Source: Rhizobium sp. BK251 (GTDB lineage: Bacteria > Pseudomonadota > Alphaproteobacteria > Rhizobiales > Rhizobiaceae). Taken from it: a stretch of 64,000 bases of DNA. A program made the position numbers and the translations under genes. The notes beneath the pieces were generated by a model. It did no database searches. It was given only the letters and a program-made list of their open reading frames with translations, and was not told the DNA's origin. How positions within the stretch are numbered: position 1 is the stretch's first letter; each line of letters opens with the position of its first letter. The stretch is taken from NCBI RefSeq assembly GCF_004345245.1, contig NZ_SLUQ01000003.1, positions 186,001 through 250,000 of the forward strand. Reading direction: 5' to 3'. This document shows, piece by piece, positions 28,115-37,060 of the stretch.

Positions 28115-29119
28115 CTAGGGCAGTTGCCGGGCGCCGTCAGTCGGTTCCGCGGGGAAGGCAACATAGCTCAACGGAAGCCGGCCACGGACGACAAGCCAGA
28201 GCGTGCCCGCGGCTATGAGCAGAACGACGACGTTTGCGGCGATGAACAGGACGGGGGCGATGAGTGCCACGGCGCCGCCTTCGCCGCGCTCGATCATGCG
28301 CAGGGGTGCCGCGGCGAGTGCAGTGGCACCGAAGGTGAAGGCCCAGTAGGACGGCGCGAACGGCTCCTGGCGGATCCAGAAGACTAGCCTCAGCAGAATG
28401 AGGGCCTGCAGGATGCCGTAGCCGAGCAAGGCATGCGCGAAGATATCCGGCGGACCGGAGGTGACGCTGAGATATGCAACCGCACCGACCACGGACGGTG
28501 CGAGCTGGATGCCGAGCGTGGGCCGCAGGGCCGCTGGCATCGGCGGCTCGGTAAGCAGGCGATGGAGCAGTACGGATTCGATTGCGAGCCACGAAAAGAA
28601 GCCGGCCCCAAAGGCAAGCTGGCCCCATTCCGGATAGCCGAGCGCAGAGGCGATTGCGGCAGTGACGAAGCTGCCCGCGACCGCAGGGAGATAGAGGACA
28701 GGCGTGCTGCTGCCGGGCTCCCTTCCGCCCTGCCAGAGGCCGCCGGCCCGCCATATGGCGAAGAGGAGTGTGAAGACGGCGCCGAGCGTGAACAACGCTG
28801 CGGCGAGGGTTCGCGCATAGGGCAGCAGGCAACCGGCCGCGAGCATCGTCGCAACACCCGCGAGACCGATGAAGCAGCACTGCACCGGATGGTTAAGCTC
28901 CGTTGTTGCAGCTTGCCTTGCGAGGATCCATTTGAGCCCGTAGGACAGGGCAACCAGCGCCCAGACGAAGACGGCAATGAAGGCAAGGGTTTCGCCGACG
29001 ATGGCCGGCAGGCTCCACAGCCGACTGGCCAGGCGCCAATCGGCGGCGAGGCCTGCAAGGCCGAGAACCATCCCGAAGTATGCTGCCGGCACAACAGGTA
29101 GCTTGATCTGAATGCTCAT
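28115..29119 (-). CDS. TehA/SLAC1-type anion channel family protein
   Basis: A 334-aa polytopic membrane protein of the tellurite-resistance/dicarboxylate transporter (TDT, SLAC1-like) family. About ten hydrophobic helices are present, starting PVVPAAYFGMVLGLAGLAADWR and including NHPVQCCFIGLAGV and PSYWAFTFGATALA, both characteristic of the family pore helices. Members conduct monovalent anions or carry malate/tellurite-related solutes. The substrate here is unknown. ATG 29119 was chosen at MSIQIKLP; an upstream 19-residue extension is hydrophilic and unlikely. It is convergent with pyrG across a terminator. Confidence 0.88.
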   Translation of the reverse strand: MSIQIKLPVVPAAYFGMVLGLAGLAADWRLASRLWSLPAIVGETLAFIAVFVWALVALSYGLKWILARQAATTELNHPVQCCFIGLAGVATMLAAGCLLPYARTLAAALFTLGAVFTLLFAIWRAGGLWQGGREPGSSTPVLYLPAVAGSFVTAAIASALGYPEWGQLAFGAGFFSWLAIESVLLHRLLTEPPMPAALRPTLGIQLAPSVVGAVAYLSVTSGPPDIFAHALLGYGILQALILLRLVFWIRQEPFAPSYWAFTFGATALAAAPLRMIERGEGGAVALIAPVLFIAANVVVLLIAAGTLWLVVRGRLPLSYVAFPAEPTDGARQLP

Positions 29120-29506
29120 GCGCGCGGATCCCCCGATTGCTGAACTCTCGGAATCCTTGATACACGAGCCGGGCAAGGAATGCAGGATCGATGAGGAAAT
29201 TTCCGCGCCTGGCGCGGCGCTCGGCCATCAGATTTGCCGTGGCAGTCTCGTTAAAGGAGTGGCCCTGCTGGCCTTGAGGCGTCAGACGCCGTATCGATTA
29301 AGCGCGCCTATAACGGGCCGTCCTCGAGGCGAAATGGTCGCGAGCTACAAATGACACGGCGCGCGGCGCACGGGTTTGACTGGCAACGTGTCGTCCCATA
29401 ATTATCAGGGGATTGGCGAGAGGTTCGCCTGCAGAGTCATCGGACGGGAAACTTAACCTTGGCTATAGTGCCAGCGCGTGATCACCAACGCACCACGGAG
29501 AGATCG

Positions 29507-30040
29507 ATGAGCCGGACGGCGAGAATATGCCTTGTTGTGCTTGCAGTATCCATCGGCACGCTCCAGGCAGACGTCGGAAATGCGCAAACGGCCGGCAACG
29601 GCTGCGCTCTGGAAGCGGTGGCCGGGACCGGCCGACAGGTCCTGCGCTGCGAGGAAGGGTTGACGGTAACCGCCGAGGGCGGCGCTCGCTTCAACCTCAT
29701 CGACCGCAACAATGACGGCAGGGTCGACGGTGTTGCGCTGCGTAACAAGGCAGTGCTGGTGGATGTGGACGGCAGCCGGATCGGAACGGGCTTCCAGGTC
29801 GTGACGCCGCAGGCTGTTGCCGCTGTACGCGGCACGCAATGGGCCGTCGATGTCAAAGGGGGCGTGACCGCGGTGCTCGTGGTCCGGGGACGCGTCGCGG
29901 TCCGGCGGTCCGCGGGCGGTTCGAACGTCTTCCTTGGTCCGGGCGAGGGGGTGGATGTCTCCTCCGGCAGCGAGCCATTGGTGGTACGGCGCTGGCCGGC
30001 ACCCCGCGCAGCAGCATTGTTGGCCCGCCTCGGTCAGTGA
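29507..30040 (+). CDS. Exported FecR-domain protein with a calcium-loop-like motif
   Basis: A 177-aa periplasmic protein: signal peptide to about residue 27 (GNAQT), then a FecR fold. VVTPQAVAAVRGTQWAVDV (98-116) followed by TAVLVVRGRVAV (121-132) and the Gly/Val-rich strand LGPGEGVDVSS are the FecR-type blocks. Residues 66-74 read D-R-N-N-D-G-R-V-D, matching the dockerin/EF-hand DxNxDGxxD loop that usually binds Ca2+. Unlike TonB-system FecR it has no membrane anchor or ECF sigma partner. The next gene, six bases on, is a CHASE2 cyclase, so it is probably the periplasmic partner of that sensor. Confidence 0.8.
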   Translation: MSRTARICLVVLAVSIGTLQADVGNAQTAGNGCALEAVAGTGRQVLRCEEGLTVTAEGGARFNLIDRNNDGRVDGVALRNKAVLVDVDGSRIGTGFQVVTPQAVAAVRGTQWAVDVKGGVTAVLVVRGRVAVRRSAGGSNVFLGPGEGVDVSSGSEPLVVRRWPAPRAAALLARLGQ

Positions 30041-30046
30041 GTTGCG

Positions 30047-31912
30047 ATGCGCTGGCTGAAACTACAGACCCTGATTGCGCTTGTCCTCTCGGGTCTGTGG
30101 GGGGGCTTTCTCGGCTTCGAGCATCTCCGCGGCAATATGTGGTTTCTGGAACGCGTCGAAGCGACCATGACCGATGTCCGGTCGCTGGTCCGTGGCCAGA
30201 CTCCGGCGCCCAGTCTCGTCACCATCGTTGCCATCGATGACGCCACCGCCCAGCAGGAGGGCAGTTACCCACTCTCCCGCGCCTCGCTTGCGCGCATCGT
30301 CGACGCCATCGCGCGGCTGAAGCCGAAGGTCATCGCCGTCGACATGCTGCTCGTAGATCCCGGGCCCGAAGCGGGCGACCAGGCCCTTGCGACGGCGCTG
30401 CGGCAGACAAAGAGCGTGCTTGCGGCGGCAGCCGTCTTCTCCACCGAAAAGCAGCTTATACCAGACGACCAGGGCAGCCCTCTTTCGGCCGTTCCCGACG
30501 CCGAGCGGCTGCTGCTTCCGGTCGTGCCGCTGGCCGATGCGGCCGCGGTCGGCGTCGTCAACGTCTCCACCGACGACAGCGGCACGCCGCGCTTCGTGCC
30601 CATGCTGTTCCGGAGCGGTGACCGCATCGAATCTTCGTTTCCCCTGCGGGTCGCCACCCTTGCGACGGGCAGCGACCCCGAGATCCAGTCCGGACTGATT
30701 ACGCTTGGCAACAGGGAGATACCGACCGATATCGGCCACGTACTCCCGCTGACATTCTACGGCCCGCGCGGGACGATCCACACGATCAGCGCGAAGGCGG
30801 CGCTCGACGGCAATCTTCCGGCCGAAGGCATCACCGATCATATCGTTGTCCTCGGCGCCACCGTGACAGGCGGCGGCGACGTCTTCCCGACGCCGTTCGA
30901 TCCAGTATTGCCCGGAGTGGAGGTGATCGCGACCGCGATCACGCATCTGATGGTAGGCGACGGAATTGTCCGCGACAGGGCGGTGCGCCTGGTCGATTGC
31001 GGCTTCGCAATCGTTCTGCCGATGATCCTTGTCGGCTTGCTTGCCTGGCGGCGCAGCGTCATCGGCCTGACGATGATGGCGCTCGTGATCATCATTTGGG
31101 TCGAGATCAACGTCGCCGCCTTCAACCACGGCATATGGCTGAGCGCGGCACTCCCGATGGCGGCGACGATCCCGCCCGTCCTCATTTTCGGTGCAACGCA
31201 ACTCTGGCTTGGCAGGCGACAGGCGAGCGTCTTTGCCGCGCAGAGCGAGCAGCTGCAGCGCATCCAGGCGCCCGGCCTTGCGCAATGGCTTGCCGCCAAT
31301 CCTGGCTTCCTTGCCGAACCGGTCCAGCAGGATGCGGCGGTGATCTTCATCGATCTTTCGGGTTTCACCGGGCTCAGCGAGAGGTTCGGTCCGGAGGCAA
31401 CGCGGGATCTGCTCAGCAGCTTCTACCAGCTCATCGACGACGAAGTCGCCGCCTGCGGTGGCACGATCATCAACTTTATGGGTGATGGTGCCATGATACT
31501 GTTCGGCCTGCCGGAGCGGACGGAGGGCGACGCTGCCAACGCCGTGCGCTGCAGTGCACGCCTCTGCAACCGCGCACGCGACTGGCTTGAGGCGCTGCCG
31601 AAGCCCATGGGCTCCCGCATCGGCTTCAAGGTCGGCGCGCATTTCGGAACGGTCGTCGCCTCGCGTCTCGGCGGCGGCAGCCGCCAGCAGATCACCGCGA
31701 CCGGCGACACCGTCAATATCGCCAGCCGCTTGATGGAGGTCGCCGCAAGCAACCATATGGAACTGGCACTCAGTGACGAATTGCTGATCGCGGCAGGCCA
31801 GGGCAGGGCCGCCCTGGCGTCCAGAAAGCTCAGCGGGCCGCTCGATACGCAGTTGCGCGGAAGGATCGGGACGCTCGCAATCTGGCTCTGGCCGGACGGC
31901 TTGCCGCAATAG
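30047..31912 (+). CDS. CHASE2-domain class III adenylate/guanylate cyclase
   Basis: A 621-aa transmembrane nucleotide cyclase. After an N-terminal anchor (about 7-27) comes a CHASE2 sensor outside the membrane (roughly 35-305: TIVAIDDATAQQEG, VIAVDMLLVDPG, VVLGATVTGGGDVFPTPFDP in part). Three membrane helices follow (315-385), then a cyclase domain (428-615). Metal-binding Asp436 and Asp480, and the transition-state Asn557 and Arg561 (VNIASR), are present. The base-selecting Lys position holds Asn476 and the usual Asp position holds Thr550. Thr there is normal for class IIIb, but the Asn is not. Product nucleotide is therefore uncertain. It is coupled to the FecR gene by a 6-base gap. Confidence 0.88.
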   Translation: MRWLKLQTLIALVLSGLWGGFLGFEHLRGNMWFLERVEATMTDVRSLVRGQTPAPSLVTIVAIDDATAQQEGSYPLSRASLARIVDAIARLKPKVIAVDMLLVDPGPEAGDQALATALRQTKSVLAAAAVFSTEKQLIPDDQGSPLSAVPDAERLLLPVVPLADAAAVGVVNVSTDDSGTPRFVPMLFRSGDRIESSFPLRVATLATGSDPEIQSGLITLGNREIPTDIGHVLPLTFYGPRGTIHTISAKAALDGNLPAEGITDHIVVLGATVTGGGDVFPTPFDPVLPGVEVIATAITHLMVGDGIVRDRAVRLVDCGFAIVLPMILVGLLAWRRSVIGLTMMALVIIIWVEINVAAFNHGIWLSAALPMAATIPPVLIFGATQLWLGRRQASVFAAQSEQLQRIQAPGLAQWLAANPGFLAEPVQQDAAVIFIDLSGFTGLSERFGPEATRDLLSSFYQLIDDEVAACGGTIINFMGDGAMILFGLPERTEGDAANAVRCSARLCNRARDWLEALPKPMGSRIGFKVGAHFGTVVASRLGGGSRQQITATGDTVNIASRLMEVAASNHMELALSDELLIAAGQGRAALASRKLSGPLDTQLRGRIGTLAIWLWPDGLPQ

Positions 31913-32057
31913 GGTCACTTTTGCCGGTCTGTACAATCCGGCGCCGGCGAAGTATGAACGCGCCAACGAATGGGGTCGCGCCTAAGCCGACCTGCCGATC
32001 CGTGCCTCCGCGCTGCACAACCCAAAGGGCGGCGGGACTAATTCCGAAAGAAGAAGC

Positions 32058-33962
32058 ATGACAGAGTTCGAAGGTATCGTCCCGGCGATTGCCGAGGCAT
32101 TGACCCGACGTGGCTATTCCGAGTTGACGCCCGTTCAGAAGGCCGTTGTCGACCCGGCGCTCGGAAATGCCGATGCGCTGGTATCGGCCCAGACAGGGTC
32201 GGGAAAGACGGTTGCCTTCGGGCTGGCGCTCGCGCCGACCCTGCTCAAGGGTGCCGAGCGCTTCGGCGCTGCGGGTACGCCGCTTGCCCTCGTGGTGGCG
32301 CCGACGCGCGAACTCGCGATGCAGGTGCAGCGAGAGCTGCAATGGCTCTATGAGCTGACGGGCGCGACGATTGCGTCCTGTGTCGGAGGCATGGATATCC
32401 GCAACGAGCGACGGGCGCTGGAACGCGGCGCGCACATCGTCGTTGGTACGCCGGGGCGCATCTGCGACCATATCCGCAGGGGTGCTCTCGACATTTCAGC
32501 GCTGAGGGCCGTCGTCCTCGATGAGGCCGACGAAATGCTAGACCTTGGGTTCCGCGAGGATCTGGAGTTCATCCTCGATACTGCCCCCAGCGAGCGCCGC
32601 ACACTGATGTTCTCGGCGACGGTGCCGCGGGCCATCGCGACTCTTGCCAAGAACTATCAGCGCGACGCGGTGCGGATCGCGACGGCGGCGGAACAGAAGC
32701 AGCATGTGGATATCGAATACCGGGCCCTGGTCGTTTCGCCCAGCGACCGCGAGAACGCGATCATCAACGTCCTGCGCTTCTACGAGGCTCGGAACGCCAT
32801 CGTCTTCTGCTCCACGCGCGCGGCTGTCAATCACCTGACCTCCCGCTTCAACAATCGTGGTTTTTCGGTCGTGGCCCTGTCGGGCGAACTCAGCCAGAAC
32901 GAGCGGACGCATGCGCTGCAGGCCATGCGTGACGGCCGGGCCCGCGTCTGCATCGCGACGGATGTCGCGGCGCGCGGCATCGACCTGCCCAACCTGGAGC
33001 TGGTCATCCATGCAGACCTGCCGACGAACCCCGAGACGCTGCTCCATCGCAGCGGTCGTACCGGGCGGGCAGGCCGCAAGGGTGTCAGCGCGATGATCGT
33101 TCCCATCAACGGACGTCGCCGCGCCGAACGGCTCCTCGAGAACGCCGGCATCCGTCCCGAGTGGGCAAAACCGCCGACGGCGGACGAGATTCTGCGGCGC
33201 GACGGCGAGCGGCTGCTGGCCGACCCGGCGCTCAGCGAACCGATCACCGAGAGCGAACGCGCTTTCGTCGCGGAGCTGCTGCAGAGCCATGGTGCCGAGC
33301 AGGTGGCTGCTGCCTTCGTGCGGCTCTACCACGCCGGAAGGTCGGCGCCGGAAGATCTTATCGAGGTTGCCGTTGCCGCAGAGCGGAAGAGGGCCGTCCG
33401 CGAAGGCGAGGTCCGTGACAGCGCGAGGCCCCCGCGGGAGGATTTCACCAACAGCGTCTGGTTCTCGCTCTCTGTCGGGCGGAAACAGAATGCCGAGCCG
33501 CGCTGGCTGATACCGATGCTTTGCCGCGTCGGGCAACTTACGAAGGCAGATATCGGGGCGATCAAGATGCAGCTCGAGGAAACCTTCGTCGAGCTTGCCA
33601 GCGATTGCGTCGATCGCTTCGTTGCCTCGGTTGGGCCGAACAAGATGCTGGAGAAGGGCATCCGCGTCAGGAGGCTCGACGGCGTGCCCGAATTCGCCCC
33701 GCGTGGAAAGCAAGAGAAGCAGCCCTATGCAAAGCCTGGCCCGTCGAAGAAGGCCTTTGCCGCCAGAAGCGACGACGGGGCAAGTGCTGCCGACAGGCCC
33801 AAGAAGAGGTTTGATCGTCCAGGATCCGACCAGCCAGACCGCGCCTACGAGAAGGCAGGCGCAAAGCCGTGGGGCGGGAAGCCTGCCAAGCAGAAGTCAC
33901 CCAAGGGTGATGCCAAGGAAGGTTGGGGCAAGAAGCCCAACGGCAAGGGCAAGCAGCGGTAA
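32058..33962 (+). CDS. DEAD-box RNA helicase with DbpA-type RNA-binding domain
   Basis: A 634-aa ATP-dependent RNA helicase. All motifs are visible: LTPVQ (Q motif), AQTGSGKT (44-51), PTRELAMQ, TPGR, DEAD (155-158), SAT (186-188), ATDVAARGID and HRSGRTGRAGRKG. Around residues 470-545 is a DbpA-type RNA-binding domain (WFSLSVGRKQNAEPRWLIPML in part). The last 90 residues are a Lys/Gly/Pro-rich basic tail with repeats such as KPWGGKPAKQKSPKGD, typical of DeaD/CsdA-like helicases. It probably acts in ribosome assembly or mRNA decay. The 145-base upstream gap has no identified regulatory element. Confidence 0.93.
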   Translation: MTEFEGIVPAIAEALTRRGYSELTPVQKAVVDPALGNADALVSAQTGSGKTVAFGLALAPTLLKGAERFGAAGTPLALVVAPTRELAMQVQRELQWLYELTGATIASCVGGMDIRNERRALERGAHIVVGTPGRICDHIRRGALDISALRAVVLDEADEMLDLGFREDLEFILDTAPSERRTLMFSATVPRAIATLAKNYQRDAVRIATAAEQKQHVDIEYRALVVSPSDRENAIINVLRFYEARNAIVFCSTRAAVNHLTSRFNNRGFSVVALSGELSQNERTHALQAMRDGRARVCIATDVAARGIDLPNLELVIHADLPTNPETLLHRSGRTGRAGRKGVSAMIVPINGRRRAERLLENAGIRPEWAKPPTADEILRRDGERLLADPALSEPITESERAFVAELLQSHGAEQVAAAFVRLYHAGRSAPEDLIEVAVAAERKRAVREGEVRDSARPPREDFTNSVWFSLSVGRKQNAEPRWLIPMLCRVGQLTKADIGAIKMQLEETFVELASDCVDRFVASVGPNKMLEKGIRVRRLDGVPEFAPRGKQEKQPYAKPGPSKKAFAARSDDGASAADRPKKRFDRPGSDQPDRAYEKAGAKPWGGKPAKQKSPKGDAKEGWGKKPNGKGKQR

Positions 33963-33967
33963 CAGAG

Positions 33968-33984
33968 CCGGCCCCACGGGCCGG
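33968..33984 (+). terminator. GC hairpin after the helicase gene
   Basis: CCGGCCC (33968-33974) pairs with GGGCCGG (33978-33984) across a CAC loop, starting six bases after the stop. It lacks a T-tract, so it is a weak terminator or mRNA-stability hairpin. Confidence 0.4.
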
Positions 33985-34073
33985 CAGTTGCCCTTCACTC
34001 ACTCGTCAGGCGGAAAATTGCGTTTTGTTGCAATGCCGGCGGCCGTTCGGCATTGCCGGCAGAAGATGCCGTG

Positions 34074-34208
34074 TCAGTGGCGGTTCGGTCCGTAGAAGTA
34101 GTTGCCGTCACCGCCATTGATGGGCCGGCGGCCATCTAAGGTGCAGCTGGTAAGGGCGAGCACGACCAGCAGTGCCGCACCTACGGCTGAAATGAGCGAC
34201 TTGGACAC
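34074..34208 (-). CDS. 44-residue putative lipoprotein
   Basis: A very short gene found by reading the minus strand from a GTG at 34208. An AAGGAG lies seven bases before it, a good ribosome site. The product is 44 aa: a basic start (VSKS), a hydrophobic run (LISAVGAALLVVLALT), and SC as the lipobox (L-T-S-C, Cys22), followed by a short hydrophilic tail ending YFYGPNRH. After lipidation only about 23 residues would remain, attached to a membrane. No family is recognised. The 291 bases between it and moeA show no other gene. Rhizobial genomes often have lexA next to moeA; here this small gene is found instead. Confidence 0.65.
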   Translation of the reverse strand: MSKSLISAVGAALLVVLALTSCTLDGRRPINGGDGNYFYGPNRH

Positions 34209-34499
34209 GTAGCTTCTCCTTCAATTCGCTGGCGCTGCAACGGCGGCCGGCTACCCTCGCCGGGCGTTGCCTGTGGCATCCAACGCTCTGCTTGAATGCC
34301 TTGACGAGCCGGGGAGACAGTGTCGCCAACCAGCGCCACGATGATTGGGTTTTCCTTGCTATAGCGTTCGACGGGAGGTCTGTCGATAGACTGCCGGCCT
34401 GCTGCCGTCGCGCCGCCTTGGTCGCGATCGCGGCCATCGACTTCCGTATCTGACTTCGGGATCAAGACGGTCGCAACGCTCTGGGCATATAAGATGGTT

Positions 34500-35729
34500 T
34501 CAGGAAAGCGGCAGTTCCGGCCGCAGAAGCAGGACCGGGCAATCCGTCCCGGCTGGCAGTTCCGGCGCGTGCGGCGGGCGCACGATCAGGCAGTCAGACT
34601 GGGCAAGCACCTTCATCATCGAGGAGTCCTGCTTCGCGGCAGGTTCGGCGAGCCACTCGCCAGAAGCGGCGCGTATCAGCCGCGCACGCACGTAGTCCTG
34701 CCGCCGGTCGTTGGGGGCAAGGTTCACGGCCGCCTTGGCGGTGCTCTCACGGCTGGACGGCGGCAGGTTCGCCATCTTGCGCAGCAGGGGTTCGAGGAAA
34801 AGCAGGCCACAGACGAGGCTGGAGACCGGGTTGCCGGGCAGGCCGAGGACATGCGTGTCGCCGAGACGCCCGACCATAAGGGGTTTGCCGGGACGCATGG
34901 CGATCTTCCAGAAGTCGAGCACCATGCCGGCGGCAAGCAGTGTCGACTGCACGAGATCATGGTCTCCCACCGAGGCACCGCCAAGCGTGACGATGACGTC
35001 GGCCTTCGCGGCGCGGGCACGCTCCACCGCGGCGGTGATTGCTGCGCGGTCGTCGCCGACGATGCCGAGATCCAGGACTTCGGCGCCTGCTTCACGCGCG
35101 AGCGTGGCGATGCCGAAGGTGTTGGAGGCGATGATCTGTGCAGGCCCCGGCGTATTGCCGGGCGCGACGAGCTCATCGCCGGTTGCGAGAATTGCGACCA
35201 GCGGGCGGCGGAAAACATCAAGGCTCGGGTGGTTCATGCCGGCGGCAACCGTCAAGCGGGTGAACTCCATCACCGTTCCCTTGGCGAGCACGGTCTCGCC
35301 TTCCTCGAAATCCTGTCCGCGCGGACGCAGATGCTGGCCCTGGCGAACCGGAAAGGTGGTGCGCAGCATGTCGTCGTCGAAGCGCTCGGCATCTTCCTGC
35401 AGGAGAACGCTGTCGGCGCCTGCCGGCACCGGTGCGCCCGTGAAGATGCGAACCGCCTCGCCCTTGCCGACGCTTCCGTCAAAGGCGTGCCCCGCGGCGG
35501 AGGCTCCGATGACCCTGAGGACCGAGCCCAGCTCGCCAGCGTCATCGCGCCGCAGCGCATAGCCGTCCATCGCCGATGCGTCGAAGGGGGGCTGCGTCAA
35601 CCGTGCCTTGAGATCATGGGCAAGAACCCGGCCGGCCGCTTCGTGCAGCGGCACGGTCTCTATGGACGAAAGTGGTGTAGCGCTATCGAGAAGGCGGCTC
35701 TGGGCATCGGCGACGGGAAGAAGGTTCAT
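34500..35729 (-). CDS. moeA: Molybdopterin molybdotransferase
   Basis: Inserts molybdate into adenylated molybdopterin, the last step to molybdenum cofactor. The 409 aa have the MoeA layout: an N-terminal domain starting [12 protein letters not shown], the SAMDGYALR and [13 protein letters not shown] segments, the MoCF/MogA-like domain ([15 protein letters not shown]) with PGKPLMVG and the conserved [10 protein letters not shown], and a C-terminal beta-barrel domain. Its start overlaps the end of moaC by four bases. It is the last gene of the ppiD-trpD-trpC-moaC-moeA series and would serve the window's own YdeP-type molybdoenzyme among others. Confidence 0.95.
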   Translation of the reverse strand: MNLLPVADAQSRLLDSATPLSSIETVPLHEAAGRVLAHDLKARLTQPPFDASAMDGYALRRDDAGELGSVLRVIGASAAGHAFDGSVGKGEAVRIFTGAPVPAGADSVLLQEDAERFDDDMLRTTFPVRQGQHLRPRGQDFEEGETVLAKGTVMEFTRLTVAAGMNHPSLDVFRRPLVAILATGDELVAPGNTPGPAQIIASNTFGIATLAREAGAEVLDLGIVGDDRAAITAAVERARAAKADVIVTLGGASVGDHDLVQSTLLAAGMVLDFWKIAMRPGKPLMVGRLGDTHVLGLPGNPVSSLVCGLLFLEPLLRKMANLPPSSRESTAKAAVNLAPNDRRQDYVRARLIRAASGEWLAEPAAKQDSSMMKVLAQSDCLIVRPPHAPELPAGTDCPVLLLRPELPLS

Positions 35730-36226
35730 TTCTTTCGCTCCGGATGGGTGAAGTCACCTGACTTGCCGCCCGACTTTTCGAGAAGGCGAATGCCGCCGAT
35801 CTCCATCGTCCGGTCTGCGGCCTTGGCCATGTCGTATATGGTGAGGCAGGCCACGGAAACGGCGGTCAGCGCCTCCATTTCGACACCGGTGCGACCCGTC
35901 AGCTTCGCGGTCGCCTCAACGCGCAGACCGGGAAGTGCGTCATCCTCGACAATATCGACGGCCACCTTCGTCAACATCAGCGGATGGCAGAGCGGAATGA
36001 GGCTGGCTGTCTGCTTGGCGGCCATGATGCCGGCGAGTCGGGCGGTGCCGATGACATCGCCCTTCTTGGCATTGCCTTCCCTGATCAGCGCCAAGGTCGC
36101 GGGGGCCATCCGAACATAACCCTCTGCAGTCGCGCTGCGCGCGGTTTCGGCCTTCTCGCCGACGTCTACCATGTGCGCTTCGCCGGAGGCGGCGATGTGG
36201 GTCAATGTGGGGTTGCCGCCGGCCAT
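35726..36226 (-). CDS. moaC: Cyclic pyranopterin monophosphate synthase
   Basis: Makes cyclic pyranopterin monophosphate with MoaA, the first step of molybdopterin synthesis. The 166 aa are nearly all conserved core: [58 protein letters not shown] and [20 protein letters not shown] (in part), the last holding the substrate-binding acidic patch. Its stop overlaps the moeA start by four bases, and its start lies directly after the trpC stop. moaA is not in this window. Confidence 0.97.
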   Translation of the reverse strand: MAGGNPTLTHIAASGEAHMVDVGEKAETARSATAEGYVRMAPATLALIREGNAKKGDVIGTARLAGIMAAKQTASLIPLCHPLMLTKVAVDIVEDDALPGLRVEATAKLTGRTGVEMEALTAVSVACLTIYDMAKAADRTMEIGGIRLLEKSGGKSGDFTHPERKK

Positions 36227-37060
36227 CTATTCGGCCGCCATGCTGCGGTCGCCTCCGGTCAGAAGCGTTCGCGTTGCAGCCGCCACATCGTCCTGCCGCA
36301 TCAGACTCTCGCCGACGAGGAAGGTGGTGATCCCCACAGCCTTCAGGCGCGTGCAATCGGCAGTCGTGAAGATGCCGCTTTCGCCGACGAGGAGGCGATC
36401 CGCCGGGACCATCGGGGCAAGCGTCTCGCTGACGGAAAGGCTCACCTCAAAGTTCCTGAGGTTGCGGTTGTTGATGCCGACCAGCGGGGAGGAGAGCTTC
36501 AGCGCTCGTTCCATCTCTTCAGCATCGTGAACTTCAACCAGCACGTCCATGCCGAGGGCGAAGGCTTCGTCCTGGAGGCGTTCCGCATCGCTGTCGGAAA
36601 GGGAGGCCATGATGAGGAGAATGCAATCCGCACCCCAGGCCCTCGCCTCGTGCACCTGGTAGGTGTCGAACATGAAATCCTTGCGCAGGGCGGGAAGCCT
36701 GCAAGCCGCCCTTGCTGCGGTCAGAAATTCAGGTGCGCCCTGGAAGCTCGGCTTGTCCGTCAGCACGGAAAGGCACGCGGCACCGCCTGCCTCATATGCG
36801 GCGGCGAGGGCAGGAGGATCGAAATCGGGACGGATCAACCCCTTCGAAGGGCTCGCCTTCTTGATTTCGGCAATGAGGCCGAAGTTGCCGGCATCACGTT
36901 TCGCCGTCAGGGCCTTCAGGAAGCCGCGCGGCGCGCCTTGGCCCGTCTGCATGGCCTTGAGTTCGGCGAGCGGCACGCGCGCCTTGGCGGCAGCAATTTC
37001 CTCGCGCTTGTATGCTTCGATCTTCTTTAGGATATCGCTCACGGCGCAGCCATCCTTCAA
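36227..37060 (-). CDS. trpC: Indole-3-glycerol-phosphate synthase
   Basis: Ring-closing step of tryptophan biosynthesis. The 277-aa TIM barrel is monofunctional (no TrpF fused). Catalytic-region motifs are [53 protein letters not shown] (in part), [27 protein letters not shown] and [10 protein letters not shown]. The stop directly abuts moaC and the gene overlaps the end of trpD by four bases, so tryptophan and cofactor genes share one translationally coupled transcript. trpF, trpB and trpA are elsewhere, as is usual in Rhizobiaceae. Confidence 0.97.
   Translation of the reverse strand: MKDGCAVSDILKKIEAYKREEIAAAKARVPLAELKAMQTGQGAPRGFLKALTAKRDAGNFGLIAEIKKASPSKGLIRPDFDPPALAAAYEAGGAACLSVLTDKPSFQGAPEFLTAARAACRLPALRKDFMFDTYQVHEARAWGADCILLIMASLSDSDAERLQDEAFALGMDVLVEVHDAEEMERALKLSSPLVGINNRNLRNFEVSLSVSETLAPMVPADRLLVGESGIFTTADCTRLKAVGITTFLVGESLMRQDDVAAATRTLLTGGDRSMAAE

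Noticed and set aside
34181..34465. 94-codon minus-strand frame overlapping the small lipoprotein start
   Set aside because: It has no ribosome site and no protein-like composition, and it overlaps a better supported short gene in another frame.
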